Below are positions 22,915 to 33,722 of a DNA stretch of 64,000 nucleotides, piece by piece. The DNA is from Apoderus coryli (taxonomy: Eukaryota; Arthropoda; Insecta; Coleoptera; Attelabidae), in the NCBI GenBank assembly GCA_911728435.2, contig OU452198.1, positions 18,448,001-18,512,000 on the forward strand. The letters are read 5' to 3'. Below the pieces are notes generated by a model. The model did no database searches. It worked only from the letters and a program-made list of their open reading frames with translations, and was not told the DNA's origin. How positions within the stretch are numbered: position 1 is the stretch's first letter; the number at the start of each line of letters is the position of its first letter. A program made the translations under genes and the position numbers.

Positions 22915-24010
22915 CGAATGGTAGATCTTCATGAAACTTGAAAATGTATTTCCTGAAGCTACGCTGCATCTAATATTCTAGGTGGGAGCGACTCTTAAAA
23001 CTTTTTTTGAGAAATACCCATATACTTGTAAATTTTCACATTCCATTTGCTGGCCAACTATACGGTGGATCACCATGAAACTTGGAAATGTTTGTCACTA
23101 TACTATACTTCAGCGATTTTTTTTACATCCTTCTGGTCCTCTACTCGCACACCTCGTTACGCACTTAAGCCCCCGGCGTGTACGAATGGCGTACTTCAGC
23201 CTTCCAGGGTTATTGTGCCTTTTCAGGACCATACTGCACTCACTATCATTCTACTACCACGCAACATTCATTCTTCGCCTAGATGGGCCACCGTCAGGCA
23301 CCGTCTATATTGAACCCCCTAAACGATCACGCACCACGCGACATTCATTCTACAACCTAGATGCGCCTCCGCCAGGCCCGTGTTTAATAAACCCCCCAGA
23401 CGGTCCCCATCCAACGTGTAGCCGCGCTCCACAGAGCTGCACTTCGACGGTCGTCACTATATGATGCCGTCTTGGCTACCCGGCCCGGCTTCCCAAGGCT
23501 AAGTTTTTGAGAAAAGGCCATATACTTGTAAATTTTCAAAATCCATTTGCTGGCAAACCAGACGTTGGATCTCCATGAAAGTTAACAATATTTGTTATAA
23601 AACAATACTGCATCGAGTGATCTAGGTAGGTGCGACTCCCAAGACTTACTTTTTGAGAAAATTGCGAAAATACCCATATACTTGTAAATTTTCAAATTTC
23701 AATTGCTGGTAAACTATACGGTGGATCTTCATGAAACTTGGAAATATTTAATGAGGTGGAGTAATACTACTGTCGTCTCCTACTGTCTCTAGTGTTATTC
23801 CCCCTCATTATATTGAGACTCCACAGAAAATGGACTACTTCTTTGTCATGAAACTATAAAGCATCGAATGATCTAGGTGGGAGCGACTCCCAAGGCTTAT
23901 GTTTTGAGAAAATTGAAAAAATACCCATATACTTGTAAATTTTCAAATTCCAATTGCTGGTAAACTATACGGTGGATCTCCATGAAACTTGGAAATATTT
24001 GTCACGAAAC
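22915..24010 (+). repeat. Degenerate tandem repeat, interrupted
   Basis: The block 'GGTGGATCTYCATGAAACTTGGAAAT' (split here: GGTGGATCTCC, ATGAAACTTGGAAAT) recurs at about 22920, 23064, 23556, 23722 and 23962. Each is preceded by ACCCATATACTTGTAAATTT and CTAGGTGGGAGCGACTC. Units are about 150-240 bp. The series is interrupted at 23115-23510 by unrelated GC-rich DNA, and at about 23750-23812 by a 62-bp palindrome (arms TAATGAGGTGGAGTAATACTA and its near inverse). Confidence 0.75.
23115..23510 (+). repeat. GC-rich insert with a duplicated segment of about 75 bp
   Basis: The base composition is far richer in G+C than the flanks. A segment around 23262-23335 is repeated at about 23336-23412: ACATTCATTCT, CCTAGATG, CCGTCAGGC / CCGCCAGGC and CCCCC(T/C)A follow in the same order. 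A plus-strand frame runs across it (proline-rich, SGTVYIEPPKRSRTT), but it begins in the flanking repeat, so I do not call a gene. Origin unknown. Confidence 0.55.
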
Positions 24011-24229
24011 GAAACTGTAAATATAGTGACTTGAGCAGTGGTTCTGACAACTTCTTTATTATTTATTTTATTTCAACTGACATCTATATTTTACTAACAA
24101 TCATAACTCTTTATTTTATAATAAAGACAAGAAATCCCTTGAGGGATTTTCCAGTTGTTTTGTGGTAGTCTTATCTATGACAAAAGTCATTGAGGGTTAT
24201 ATAAAAAATAACCGAAAATATGGGTTGAA

Positions 24230-24800
24230 AAACTAATCAAATAAATAGAATTACATTTCAGACACCCTGTATATAAATACATTTTATGAGACCATTCTAA
24301 CAAACTAAGAAAACTCAAAAGTTTTACTATTAATTAGGTTTTGCTGTGCCCAAAAATCTTCAAAAATAAATTAAAACGTTTTTGAGTTCCCTTGTATATA
24401 AATTGTATAACAACAAAAATTAAAAACCCCTCTGTATATAGTGAAACTCTAAAAAATATCAAAGAAATCAATTTTTTACTTCCTACATCGATAAATTTAT
24501 TAAGGGCATTAATAAATGAGTGAGAAATGTTTTGAGTTACCCCGTAGATAACCTTTAAGAGCTTATAGTTTACTTTCTAAAAAATCTTGAATTGAAATCT
24601 AAAGAAATCAAAAAATTATTCAAAATATTACTTTTTTGTCCTTTCCTTAACAAAATAAAGAAATACATTTTTAACTCACCCGGTATATAAATTTAAGGTG
24701 TATGCTAAAAATTTCGAAACATTTAAAAGTTATTCGGAAAATTTGTTAAATGTGGGCTAATTAATGTTTTTTTTTTTTGTATCACCCTGTACATGCTGCT
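24230..24800. repeat. Degenerate direct repeats around ACCCTGTATATAAA
   Basis: Related short blocks (ACACCCTGTATATAAAT, ACCCCGTAGATAAC, CACCCGGTATATAAAT, CACCCTGTACATG) recur about every 130-250 bp, each followed by A/T-rich DNA with AAAAATCTT and AAAGAAATC. It is probably an old array or a stack of element ends. 24801-25505 shows nothing further. Confidence 0.45.
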
Positions 24801-25507
24801 TATTAATTAATGTTGATATAATCTGATAAATACTTAATTTAAATACTAAAGCTACATGTCAAAATCAAAAACTTATAAAATTTTATACTAAATACCTACT
24901 ATAAATATATTAGATAGGTATTTTTAATCAGCTAGCCTCAAAATTGCTACCCACCTCTAGTGACGCCTCAGATGATAATACAACCTTAACCTTTATAGTG
25001 CCGGACGTTATTTTTTAGGACTACCATATTTCTCTATTTTGAAATTCTTTGGTTTGTCAGGTTTCATTGGCCTCAAAATGGCTTTCTATAATATGGTTGT
25101 CATACGTAGGTGACAACTCTGGCAAGGTTAGGTTTAGGTGTCACAGAGTACTATATAAAAGGAACGTCTGTGTGAAGTGAGATATTTTTAAAGATTAATA
25201 CTTTTTCTATAGAATTTACAAATGTGTACGTTATTCTTTGATACGATTGTGACTAAAAATATACGAAATTGCTTGTCCCATATGTTTTGTTAAATAGAGA
25301 AAAGTTGTACAATTTATACACCTTTTCATCGGTGTTTTCAAAAGTAAACTAACTTTAGCCATTTTCGAGTATTTGCGAAAAAACGATTTTTTGCGATTTT
25401 AGTTTTTATTTATTTCTGACATTGGTTTTACAGATATAAAAAAATGAAAAGCACTTCCTCATTGATACTTTTTGAGGACAAAATGATAGCGTTCAGAAAT
25501 TTTCACT

Positions 25508-26060
25508 ACAACGTTTCGTTTTTGAAAAACGATCATCAACTTCGTTTTTTTAAAAACGGCCCTGGATTTTTCATTTTTAAATTTAAAATAGGTGGTATAG
25601 CACACTTAATGGTTTCACCAATATTTCAGTATTTTTAGCTGTTTTTCACCTTATTCAAGAATCGCCATAATTTGGCTGACTGAATGCAGAGTAGTAGGTT
25701 TTGCAAAAACATTATTTCGTCATTACTCACAATTATTTGTTATTATTTGCCAATTTATTTCTCTCTCAGGACAACATTTTATTCTGTACACGGTTTTTTA
25801 AATTTATTAGAAACTTTTGTGCTTTTTTGAAGTTATTAAAAAAACACATTTCTCAGGTGAATGTTTAACGGAAAATAAGTGCCAAGCTATAGCGATTTTT
25901 CTTGAATAATTTTAAATAACAGCTAAAAACTTGTTTAAACCATTACGTGTGATATACGACCTATTTTTGAAATTAAAATGGCTTTAAATTTAACAATTAA
26001 AAATCCAGGGCCGTATTCAAAAAAGTTGATGATTGTTTTCCAAAAACGAATGAATATGAA
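25508..26060. mobile_element. Foldback element
   Basis: The left arm (about 25508-25700) and right arm (about 25868-26060) are inverted: both hold AAAACGATCATCAACTTTTT-like, GGCCCTGGATTTTT and ATTTCAAAAATAGGTC-like blocks with moderate divergence. The centre contains A/T-rich DNA with no ORF. Confidence 0.6.
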
Positions 26061-26310
26061 AAATACAGAAATCAATAATAATAAAATAATCTATGAATCA
26101 TTAAAAATGATGGCAGGTGTTAAAGCGAATAAGAGAAAAAACTTAAACCCAAGAAAAAAATCGGCAAAAAAAGTACAACATCGAACACCGCGCCGATATA
26201 AATTTCGTTCAAGGAAGGTCTGTTCAATCCATTATCTAAAATATGTCATCGATTTACAGGATATCTTGGTCAGGAAAAACAACGGTTTACACGTAGCATG
26301 GTCTTCTTAA
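26061..26310 (+). CDS. Unidentified lysine/arginine-rich ORF segment
   Basis: Downstream of the foldback arm the open frame continues NNNKIIYESLKMMAGVKANK and then a strongly basic stretch (RKNLNPRKKSAKKV, RRYKFRSRK). The frame nominally starts at 25978, but those first residues come from the inverted arm. The basic composition could be a nucleic-acid-binding segment of a transposon protein or could be chance in A-rich DNA. No family is recognised. Confidence 0.2.
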
Positions 26311-26589
26311 GCATTGTAGGGAATCATTCCTAGGCAACCCTCGAGCACGACAGCCTTTTGAAATTACCACTCCGCCACTCCGGGAAAATGCTTAGATGAA
26401 GAAGAAATAAGTCACAGAAATGGTTGAAATATTCGCTACAGCGATTTTAAAAGTTCTGCGGATCATCTTGCTATAACAAAGGCCAGTGCCAGATGGGTGT
26501 CGAGAGTGCTAAGTTTAAGGTCAGCGAGAAATTGATCAGAAAAAAAGAGGAAATTTAACGAAAGGTGTCTTGCTTCTGCACAACAATAC

Positions 26590-26928
26590 TCAAGTACACA
26601 AAAGTGTTGCCCTGCACAAACTGGATTTGGAATACATGGTCCAAATTTCTAGTGTCGCTTTTTCTGCCATCATTTGCTTATTATGTTGATTTGCTGCGAT
26701 AAAAGAATTTTCTTTTACCTCTTCAACTGAATTTTGGGATGTTGTTACAGAACTCGCAATCATACGAGCTACTTTATTTTTTGCAGCACCTGCTCTAACA
26801 AGAAGGGTAGATGAAGTACGCCGCAGACAGTGGCCAATGTAAGCCTTTGGATGATCTAATTTAAGATACGGCGCTATTATTGAAGGTACATTCCAGTCGT
26901 GTTTTTCCCAACAGGCTGTACTGTACAC
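26590..26928 (-). pseudogene. Crypton-like tyrosine recombinase, C-terminal piece
   Basis: The segment AYIGHCLRRTSSTLLVRAGA matches the H-x-x-R block of Crypton-type tyrosine recombinases ('GHSFRRSSATLLADSGA'), the catalytic region missing from the relic at 14456-15239. It is followed by degraded sequence with ASSVTTSQNSVEEVKENSFI in place of the usual catalytic-tyrosine segment (normally 'VAEGYI'), so the active-site tyrosine appears lost. The upstream half of the domain is not present. The HCLRR block is the main evidence. Confidence 0.6.
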
Positions 26929-27323
26929 CGACCATTTCTATATGTAAGAAAAAATCTTCGTACCTTTATTCCTATCGGTCTTAATTATTATTTTTAATAG
27001 GAGATAATACTACAATAATTTGCGACTACCCTGAACTGTTATGGTTCAACTTGTGAAGAGAAATGACTTTCCTAAGAGTACCTTCAAAATTTCAATATAC
27101 TATCTGTTAAGGCTATGAAATAACGATTTTTGTCGGAAAACCTGTTTTTGGCCTAAGTTCATATCCACTTCCGGTATAAACGGAAGTGCCGCCATCTTGA
27201 AACTATTTTTAAAAAGAAGCTCTTTCCTACTTATATAAATGTAGAAAGTCTCAAATAAACATATAGATTTTTTGTTCTATTTAGTTCTATAATTAAACGG
27301 AAAAATTGTACATTTTAATACTA

Positions 27324-29203
27324 GACCAGGGTCGATAATTTTTGAGACCAAACAAAATTATGGTAGGATGAAACCCATTGGAAAAGGTAGAGAATATAAC
27401 AAAAATGAAAGGAAAAATAAATTACGGGCGATCTGAGGTCGGGAAGGGGGTGAATTTTTAAGGGTAAGAAACGGTTAATCTCGATTTCCGGTAAAACTGC
27501 AAGTCCTATGAAAAAAAGTTAAATAGCAAAGTTGTAGGTAATAAAAAGGTCTATAACTTTTGTATGGACACTTTTTTCACATAACCTCAAAATTTATGTG
27601 AAAAATCGAAATAACCGAGTTTTTGGTTTTTTATTTTAATCTTCTTGTGAAAACTTACCTTTTGATGTAACAAACATACAGTATTTTTTTTGTTTTAAAT
27701 GATTCATTTTTTCACCTTATTTTGACTTAATATCGAAAAAGCACCCTAATTTTCAATCGAAAATTCTCACGTCAAAATATCTGCTTTTTTAAAAAAGTTG
27801 GTGTGTTTTTTCTTCGTTGAAATCTCTACTTTCTGATGGTATAAAAAATATACACTGCTATGGTAAATGTTCTCAGAAAATGCAAATAATGAAAAAAACT
27901 CTAATCCGAAATTTTTTTTCTCTTATTACTTCTCCATTAGTTGTTGTCTCTGATGGCATTTCATCATCGTTAGATTCGACAAACCTTCCCGATTCTAGTG
28001 GATCTCTGAAATCTTCAAGACCATTACCGTCTTCGTCTCCAAGATTATTTCCAGTCTGCATTGGTTCTTCATTCACAATTTCATCTGAATCATCAACTTC
28101 CTCGTACGTTTTTTCTTCCTCAGTGGAGCATGTTTCAGAACCATGACAATTTGAGCATAAATTTGTGCATTTTAAACCATATTTTCGGCGCGTTGAGGTT
28201 GCTTCCAGTCCCAATCTGTTGCTGTCAGTTCGTTACCCAGCCAAGTCTGAAGCTGATAGTATGCCCTGTAACAATGTTGTTCTGCTGCATCTTCTGTGGG
28301 TGGGAGATTGGCCAATATGAAAGAAGATTTAATTATTGCCAATTGATATTTTTGAAATCTTAATTGGTTTAGTGTTATATCATTTTTCCATTTATTAATA
28401 GATTTGATTAATTGTAATCCATTTTTTCTTTGTTCGCATCTTTTTTATAAAAAAGAATTGGCCAAATTTGACACATTTTTATCGGCTAATAAAGAGTTGA
28501 CGATACTTTTCTTTCCTTTTCCGGCAAATCCAGATGTTGTATCGTAACCAGAAAAACAATGGAGAAATGCAACAATATTTTTTAAGGGTTCATATTTGAA
28601 ACTATTAGATCATTATTTGCATTTTCTGAGAACATTTACCATAGTAGTGTATATTTTTGTTATACCATCAGAAAGTAGAGATTTCAACGAACAAAAAACA
28701 CACCAACTTTTTTAAAAAAGCAGATATTTTGACGTGAGAATTTTCAATTAAAAATTAGGGTGCTTTTTCGATATTAAGTCAAAATAAGGTGAAAAAATTA
28801 ATATTTTAAATAAAAAAAATTACTGTATATTTGGGACATACAAAGGTAAGTTTTCACCAAATTTCGTGAAAAACTAAATAAAAATAAAAAACCAAAAACT
28901 CGGTTATTCGAATTTTTCACATAAATTTTGAGGTTATGTGAAAAAAGTGTCGATACAAAAGTTGTAGAGCTTTTCATTACCTACAACTTCGCCATTTAAC
29001 TTTTTTTCATAGGGCTTGGAGTATTACCGGAAATCGAGATTAACCGTTATTTTCCCTTAAAAACTCACTCCCTCCCGACCTCAGATCGCCCGTAATTTAT
29101 TTTTCCTTTCATTTTTGTTATATTTTCTACCTTTTCCAATAGGTATCATCCTAATATAATTTTTTTTCACTTTTTACCATTTTTAAAATTATCGACCCTG
29201 GTC
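27324..29203 (-). mobile_element. DNA transposon with very long (about 600 bp) inverted arms
   Basis: The ends are GACCAGGGTCGATAAT (27324) and its inverse (to 29203), flanked by TA at 27322-27323 and 29204-29205. The arms run about 27324-27895 and 28605-29203 with moderate divergence, sharing CATAACCTCAAAATTTATGT, GGTCGGGAGGGAGTGA-like and CAGATATTTTGACGTGAGAA blocks. The central 710 bp holds a decayed ORF on the minus strand. The architecture, TA duplication and coding remnant together identify a mobile element. Confidence 0.8.
27890..28605 (-). pseudogene. Decayed 'GxDTTS' transposon-associated protein
   Basis: From about 28600 downward the minus strand reads NPLKNIVAFLHCFSGYDTTS then GFAGKGKKSIVNSLLADKNV. 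Further on are SSFILANLPPTEDAAEQHCY and YYQLQTWLGNELTATDWDW, then after a frame change RRKYGLKCTNLCSNCHGSE, a cysteine-rich end, and an acidic tail to 27890. From memory of insect genomes, this 'H..(G)CDTTS ... LPPT..AA ... C.K.GL.CS..C..C.G' layout is a common multicopy family of transposon origin. Its biochemical role is unknown to me. Frame breaks and a deletion between WDW and RRKYG make it a pseudogene. Confidence 0.6.
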
Positions 29204-29205
29204 TA

Positions 29206-30030
29206 TACTACCAATAATTCCTCAAATATTTCAAGACCATATTAATTGCCCTCTCATTTTTATCACCGTGTAACAAATCTCGTTGTTTAATGACAACACC
29301 TTGTAATAATTCTTTAAATCTTTCATAAAAAGGCTAAGTTAAATGTTATCAACTAACAACATTTAGGAAGTGGAATATCTCGTTCTGCACACCAATTGTT
29401 GCCCAATTTACCACAAACTTTCAGTACACTGTTTGTCGATTGTATCTATTTAATAAAACCACAACCATGTATTTTACATACAAATGGCAAATTAAAATTA
29501 TTCATAAGATTATACTTTTTGTCATTACATTTATTATTAACTAAACATTCAAGGTCAACTATTTGTTATTGTTAGTATAACACTGAACTATGAGTCATGC
29601 ATATACGTGTACGCAATAATAATTTTATTTAGAGCTACTTCTCTAAAATTGCTTTTAAACAGCTATTAAATAAGAGAGTAAAGATAATTTGTTGCGGTTT
29701 ATTAGTAAATAAATTTGAATATTTATCTATTTAAAAAAACAATAATTTTTAAAAACAAGAATTTATGTCCCTATAATTTAAAGTAGCAATAACTTTGACG
29801 CTTCTAATTGAAAGCAAATAGTGGGCTTGGCGTCTTTAGAAAATTGGCTGAAACATAATGTATATTTCAAGAGCAGAAAAAGCTAATAGATAATTCCTGC
29901 TACTATTCATATTCTGAGCACTGTAAAATGCCATTTGATGCGAAAATGGGAAAAGGAACAATTAAAGTTCTCCTGGAGAAATACTTCCTCAGTGAGACAA
30001 TCGAAACGGTTCACCAACCCCTCAGAATCA
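29206..30030. other. Unassigned A/T-rich DNA
   Basis: No gene, array or element end recognised. Confidence 0.45.
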
Positions 30031-30036
30031 AAAGCC

Positions 30037-30210
30037 AATAAACTGTTGCCTTCGAGGCACGAATAGCTCTCCATATTTAAGTGTAAAAGTATGTTTATGA
30101 CCTTTTTGTCATTTATCTAAATTTAATAAATTTTTGTTTTGTTCCAGACATCAGCTATTTTTTTAAGTTCCGGGTTTTGTTCATTTTTCCTCTCTTTGGA
30201 GGCACTATTT
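30037..30210 (+). repeat. Dispersed repeat family B, copy without the ribozyme hairpin
   Basis: It matches both flanks of the unit at 20638-20985 (AAACTGTTGCCTTCGAGGCA, CGAATAGCTCTCC, TTATGACCTTTTTGTCATTT, CGGGTTTTGTTCATTTTTC, CTCTTTGGAGGCACTATT), but runs directly from TTTATCTAAATTTA into TTTTTGTTTTGTTCCAGACA. Confidence 0.8.
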
Positions 30211-30719
30211 ATACGTACATATTTTATATTTCAGGTCTTCTAGGCCAAGTTCTTGTACGCAAAATAATTGATTTTTTTTAGTTTTATCATAAAATTTATT
30301 TTGCCCCCTTTTCTAAATAGTAGACTTTTCTACTATGTTATCTTATATCAAAGCTATATATAAGTAGCCAATTTTTCTAGTATATTTGGAAAAACATTTT
30401 TTTTTCGTTTTTGACCCTTTTTCGAACGCCTGTGTAAACCAGTTCATTTATGTAACATTTTTTAGGTTATATTCTATCACAACTATGAAAATTATTCCAT
30501 ATTTCCAATAAATTTAGGAAGTATATATGTTTTTATTTTGAAAAAACAAGTTATTTATAACACATTTTTTAGGTTATATTCTATCAAAGCTATAAATAAC
30601 TAGTCAATATTTTTACTTCATTTAACACTTTTTTCGAATGTCAATGTAGTCTAATTGTTTATGTTAAATATTTTAGGTTATGTTTAATTAAACGCACAAA
30701 AAATTATAAATTTCAAAAA

Positions 30720-31110
30720 AAAAAAATTAGACAGAATAATGATATACTTACAAAAAGAAACGCTATATAAAAAATGACTAAATTTTTAGAATATTTTGAC
30801 CACACAAATGTTCTGGGTTTCTCATTTTCAATAAGAATATGTTTTAATTTTATAACATTTTATTTCAATAACTTCCACTAATTGTTTGTATATAGACGTT
30901 TAAATAATCCATGCCATACTCTGTTTGACTTGTACTTAACATGACTGCGTAACTATGTATACTGAGCCACTGATGATGGAAACTTAGTTTTCCGAAACAC
31001 GTCTGGCGCTGCAAGCTGATTGCGAACAAATATACAAATAGTTTGGTGGAGTAGACGCTGTTTTATTTGTGTCTTACACATTCAACTCCTCTCTAATATG
31101 GATTACTTCA
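30720..31110 (+). repeat. Hammerhead-like dispersed unit, copy 1
   Basis: About 390 bp, repeated in inverse orientation at about 36250-35868 and partly at 36297-36490. Shared strings include TAGACGTTTAAATAATCCAT, TTTGACTTGTACTTAACATG, GCTGATTGCGAACAAATA and TTTATTTGTGTCTTA. The motif at 30966-31008 resembles a minimal hammerhead. It interrupts a tandem array, as a mobile sequence would. Confidence 0.75.
30967..31007 (+). ncRNA. Hammerhead-like motif (one extra base at helix II)
   Basis: Stem I GCCA (30966-30969) pairs with TGGC (31004-31007). The core CTGATGA (30970-30976) is followed by an extra T. Helix II is then GGAAA (30978-30982) with TTTCC (30989-30993). GAA follows, then a two-pair stem III AC/GT and C31003 in a GTC cleavage context. 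The unpaired T before helix II departs from the canonical fold, so activity is uncertain. Minimal hammerheads with very short stem III are known from Penelope-like elements, which fits the tails seen elsewhere in the window. Confidence 0.55.
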
Positions 31111-32519
31111 GGAAAAATTATTCAATATTTCGGATAAGTTTAAGTACTATGATTTTTTGAATCCTCTTTTAAACCCCTTGCCTACGCTCAATGTTAATCA
31201 CCACCTATAAATATCCTATATAGTATTTTCGTACCAAATGTGGTTAAAATCCGTTATGTGGTTTTTGAGTTATCACGGGTACAAATTTTTTCTGACCCTT
31301 TTATAGAACTTTCACGGACGCCTATGGTACATTAATTTTTGTCGTGTATTTTTAATACCAATTCAACTAGTTAAATATAAAAAATTTTAAATTTAATTTT
31401 TTTTTATTTTACCCCTTTTTCTATTTACGAACGCCTATGTAAATAAAAATTTTATGCTGCATTTTTAGGTTATCTTATATCAAAGCTATATATAATTAGC
31501 CAATTTTTCTGGTATATTTGGGAAACATTTTTTTTTCGTTTTTGACCCTTTTTTAGACTATTTTGGAACGCCTGTGTGAACCAATTCTTTTATGTAACAT
31601 TTTTTAGGTTATATTCTATCACTACTATGAAAAATTATTCCATATTTCAAATAAGTTTAGAAAATATATATTTTTTAAGTTTTGACCCCTTTTCCACTAT
31701 TTACGAACGCCTATGAAAGTAAGTTATTTATGACACATTTTATAGGTTATATTCTATCAAAGCTGTAAATAACTAGTTAATATTTCTGCTATGTTTAAGA
31801 AATAGGTTTTTTAAAATCTTTTTTACCCCATTTTACACTATTTTCGAACGCCAATGTGGTCTAATAATTTATGTTCAATATTTTAGGTTATATTCAAGTA
31901 AATGCGTGAAAAATTATGCAGTATTTCGAATAAGTTTGAGAACTATGAATTTTTTTAATTTTTGAACCCTCTTTTAAATCCCTTGCCTACGCTCAATGTT
32001 TCCCAAAGTCTAATCAGCTCCTTGCCATGTCCAACAGTATTTTTGTACCAAATTTGGTTAAAATTTGTTTAGTGGTTTTTGCGTTTTCGTGGATACAGAC
32101 AGAAAGACAGACATTTTTTTAAAACTACTTATTTATTTATAAAATGACCAAAAACAAGTATTTCCGGTGAAATTAAAAAACAAAAAAATTTTCATGAAAC
32201 TAATAGTCTTCATATATATATTACATATATGATATGGAGAGCTAAAAAGTTATCGAACTAGATAGAATATTAAATGTTCAAATGGAACACATTATTATAT
32301 TATAGTATAAATCAATGCAATGATAATTTGAAAAATTGTGTTCAACCTGACCATAAAAATAATATTTATTGTCACAATGACCAAGTGCTGGGGTTTAAGT
32401 TTATTTTTATTATTAGTAATTGAAGAATTATACACTTATGGAAGACACCCTTAGAAGGTGAAAACGATATTACGCCTTATATTTTTCAACAATGAACGAT
32501 AATTTGTTAAAAGAATTAG

Positions 32520-32660
32520 ATCTTCTGTTGAGACATTTGGCATTCGAATATTGATTTTTTACCGTTCTCACCATCTACGTTCCGGGCGTCTGCATTTAAT
32601 GATAATTGTAAAAAACCAATCATGGCATATCTGTTGGCCTATATGTTAACATTTATTCTT
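32520..32660 (+). repeat. Diverged repeat shared with 345-480
   Basis: ACATTTGGCATTCGAATATT, GATTTTTTACCGTTCTC and GTAAAAAACCAA match the segment near the window start. The surrounding 32111-33190 region is otherwise unassigned. It includes a small GC-rich patch at 33075-33120 (CGCAGCGGCCGCCGTTCCG) of unknown meaning. Confidence 0.5.
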
Positions 32661-33211
32661 CGTAATCGTAAGATTGCGTTCAAAACTGAGCGAAGGAACT
32701 TGTTTTTCTTATTATTGAAATTGTAGCCGGTCTGAACATATTGTTACCTGACATGTTTATTAAACTCTTTTTACCAGATATTTCATTAATTATACACTGT
32801 CATGATATGAATTTATGGCTATGATAAATATACCGTGGAAAATTTAAAACATTTTGATATATGCCACGAAGCCAAACAATAATTGTGCGAAATGTATAAA
32901 AAATTATAAAAGATTAGTATTTGACGTGAGCGGGGGTGAATGAAAATTAATTTGGTTTCGACAATGAAGAACTAAAATATTGGCTTGACTTCTCCTATTA
33001 ATATAGGCAGATAATATTTTAAGAAGCTCAGCGACTGTTGTAAAAACTTGCAAATTCCATTTTCAGTACAACGCGTCGAGACTTGTCGTTGCCGCAGCGG
33101 CCGCCGTTCCGTTCACAACGCTTGTTCAGACGTGCAAATTAATACGACTTGTGGTGTATGTGCTTGCAATCTTGCATGATCGTGTATGATTCTTCACCAA
33201 TATAAATACGA

Positions 33212-33389
33212 ATGTCAAGTATTTACTTATAAGTAAATACTTGACATGAGTAAGTATACTTACTCATTGGTTTCTGGTATTTCATAAAGAAAAGTGAATC
33301 GATATTAGTGTTGACCACTGACGGCACAAAAGTCGATCCTCTACGAAATATTTAGATAATATGTAATATTTCGTAGAGGATCGACTTTT
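33212..33389. repeat. Three perfect palindromes in 180 bp
   Basis: 33212-33247 is a 36-bp perfect palindrome (arm ATGTCAAGTATTTACTTA). It abuts 33246-33267, a 22-bp perfect palindrome (arm ATGAGTAAGTA). 33328-33352 (AAAAGTCGATCCTCTACGAA then ATATT) is perfectly inverted at 33365-33389 with a 12-base loop. No ORF. They could be structured element ends or recent inverted duplications. Confidence 0.9.
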
Positions 33390-33722
33390 ATGCCTATTAT
33401 ATAATATAATTTACTCCAGTCCAGAGTGGACTACTTTCTTTAAAATAAAGTAATATATATTAGTACTTCTCTCTTGGGGCTATTTCCGTTTTTCCTAATT
33501 TATTAACACCCTGTACCTCTGATCGAAAATTTTCATATTGTAAGCAAGCAGAACTTTTTGTAAAACAATACTTTTTGTCGTAAAATGAAAAATAAAGAAT
33601 TGTTTCCGCTTTTACTGTGAATAATACCTACACATATACATCATTATGAAAAAAATCGGTTGTGTCACCCCAAATCTTTCCCGACAAGTTATCATATAGG
33701 GAGATATACCCAATCAAAAATA

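Larger units (their letters stand above)
30290..32110 (+). repeat. Degenerate tandem array, interrupted by a hammerhead-like unit
   Basis: Units of very roughly 130-200 bp share TTTTTTAGGTTATATTCTAT, CAAAGCTATA, TTTTTGACCC(C/T)TTTT and CGAACGCCTATG. They occur from about 30290 to 30700 and again from 31120 to 31990. The array ends with the same CAGACAGAAAGACAGAC-type string seen in family A. The break at about 30720-31110 is filled by a separate unit. No coding signal. Confidence 0.7.

Noticed and set aside
22982..23464. 160-codon open frame that looks like a possible secreted or proline-rich protein
   Set aside because: It starts in a degenerate tandem repeat and passes into a GC-rich insert with a duplicated segment; no start context, domain or neighbour supports a gene.
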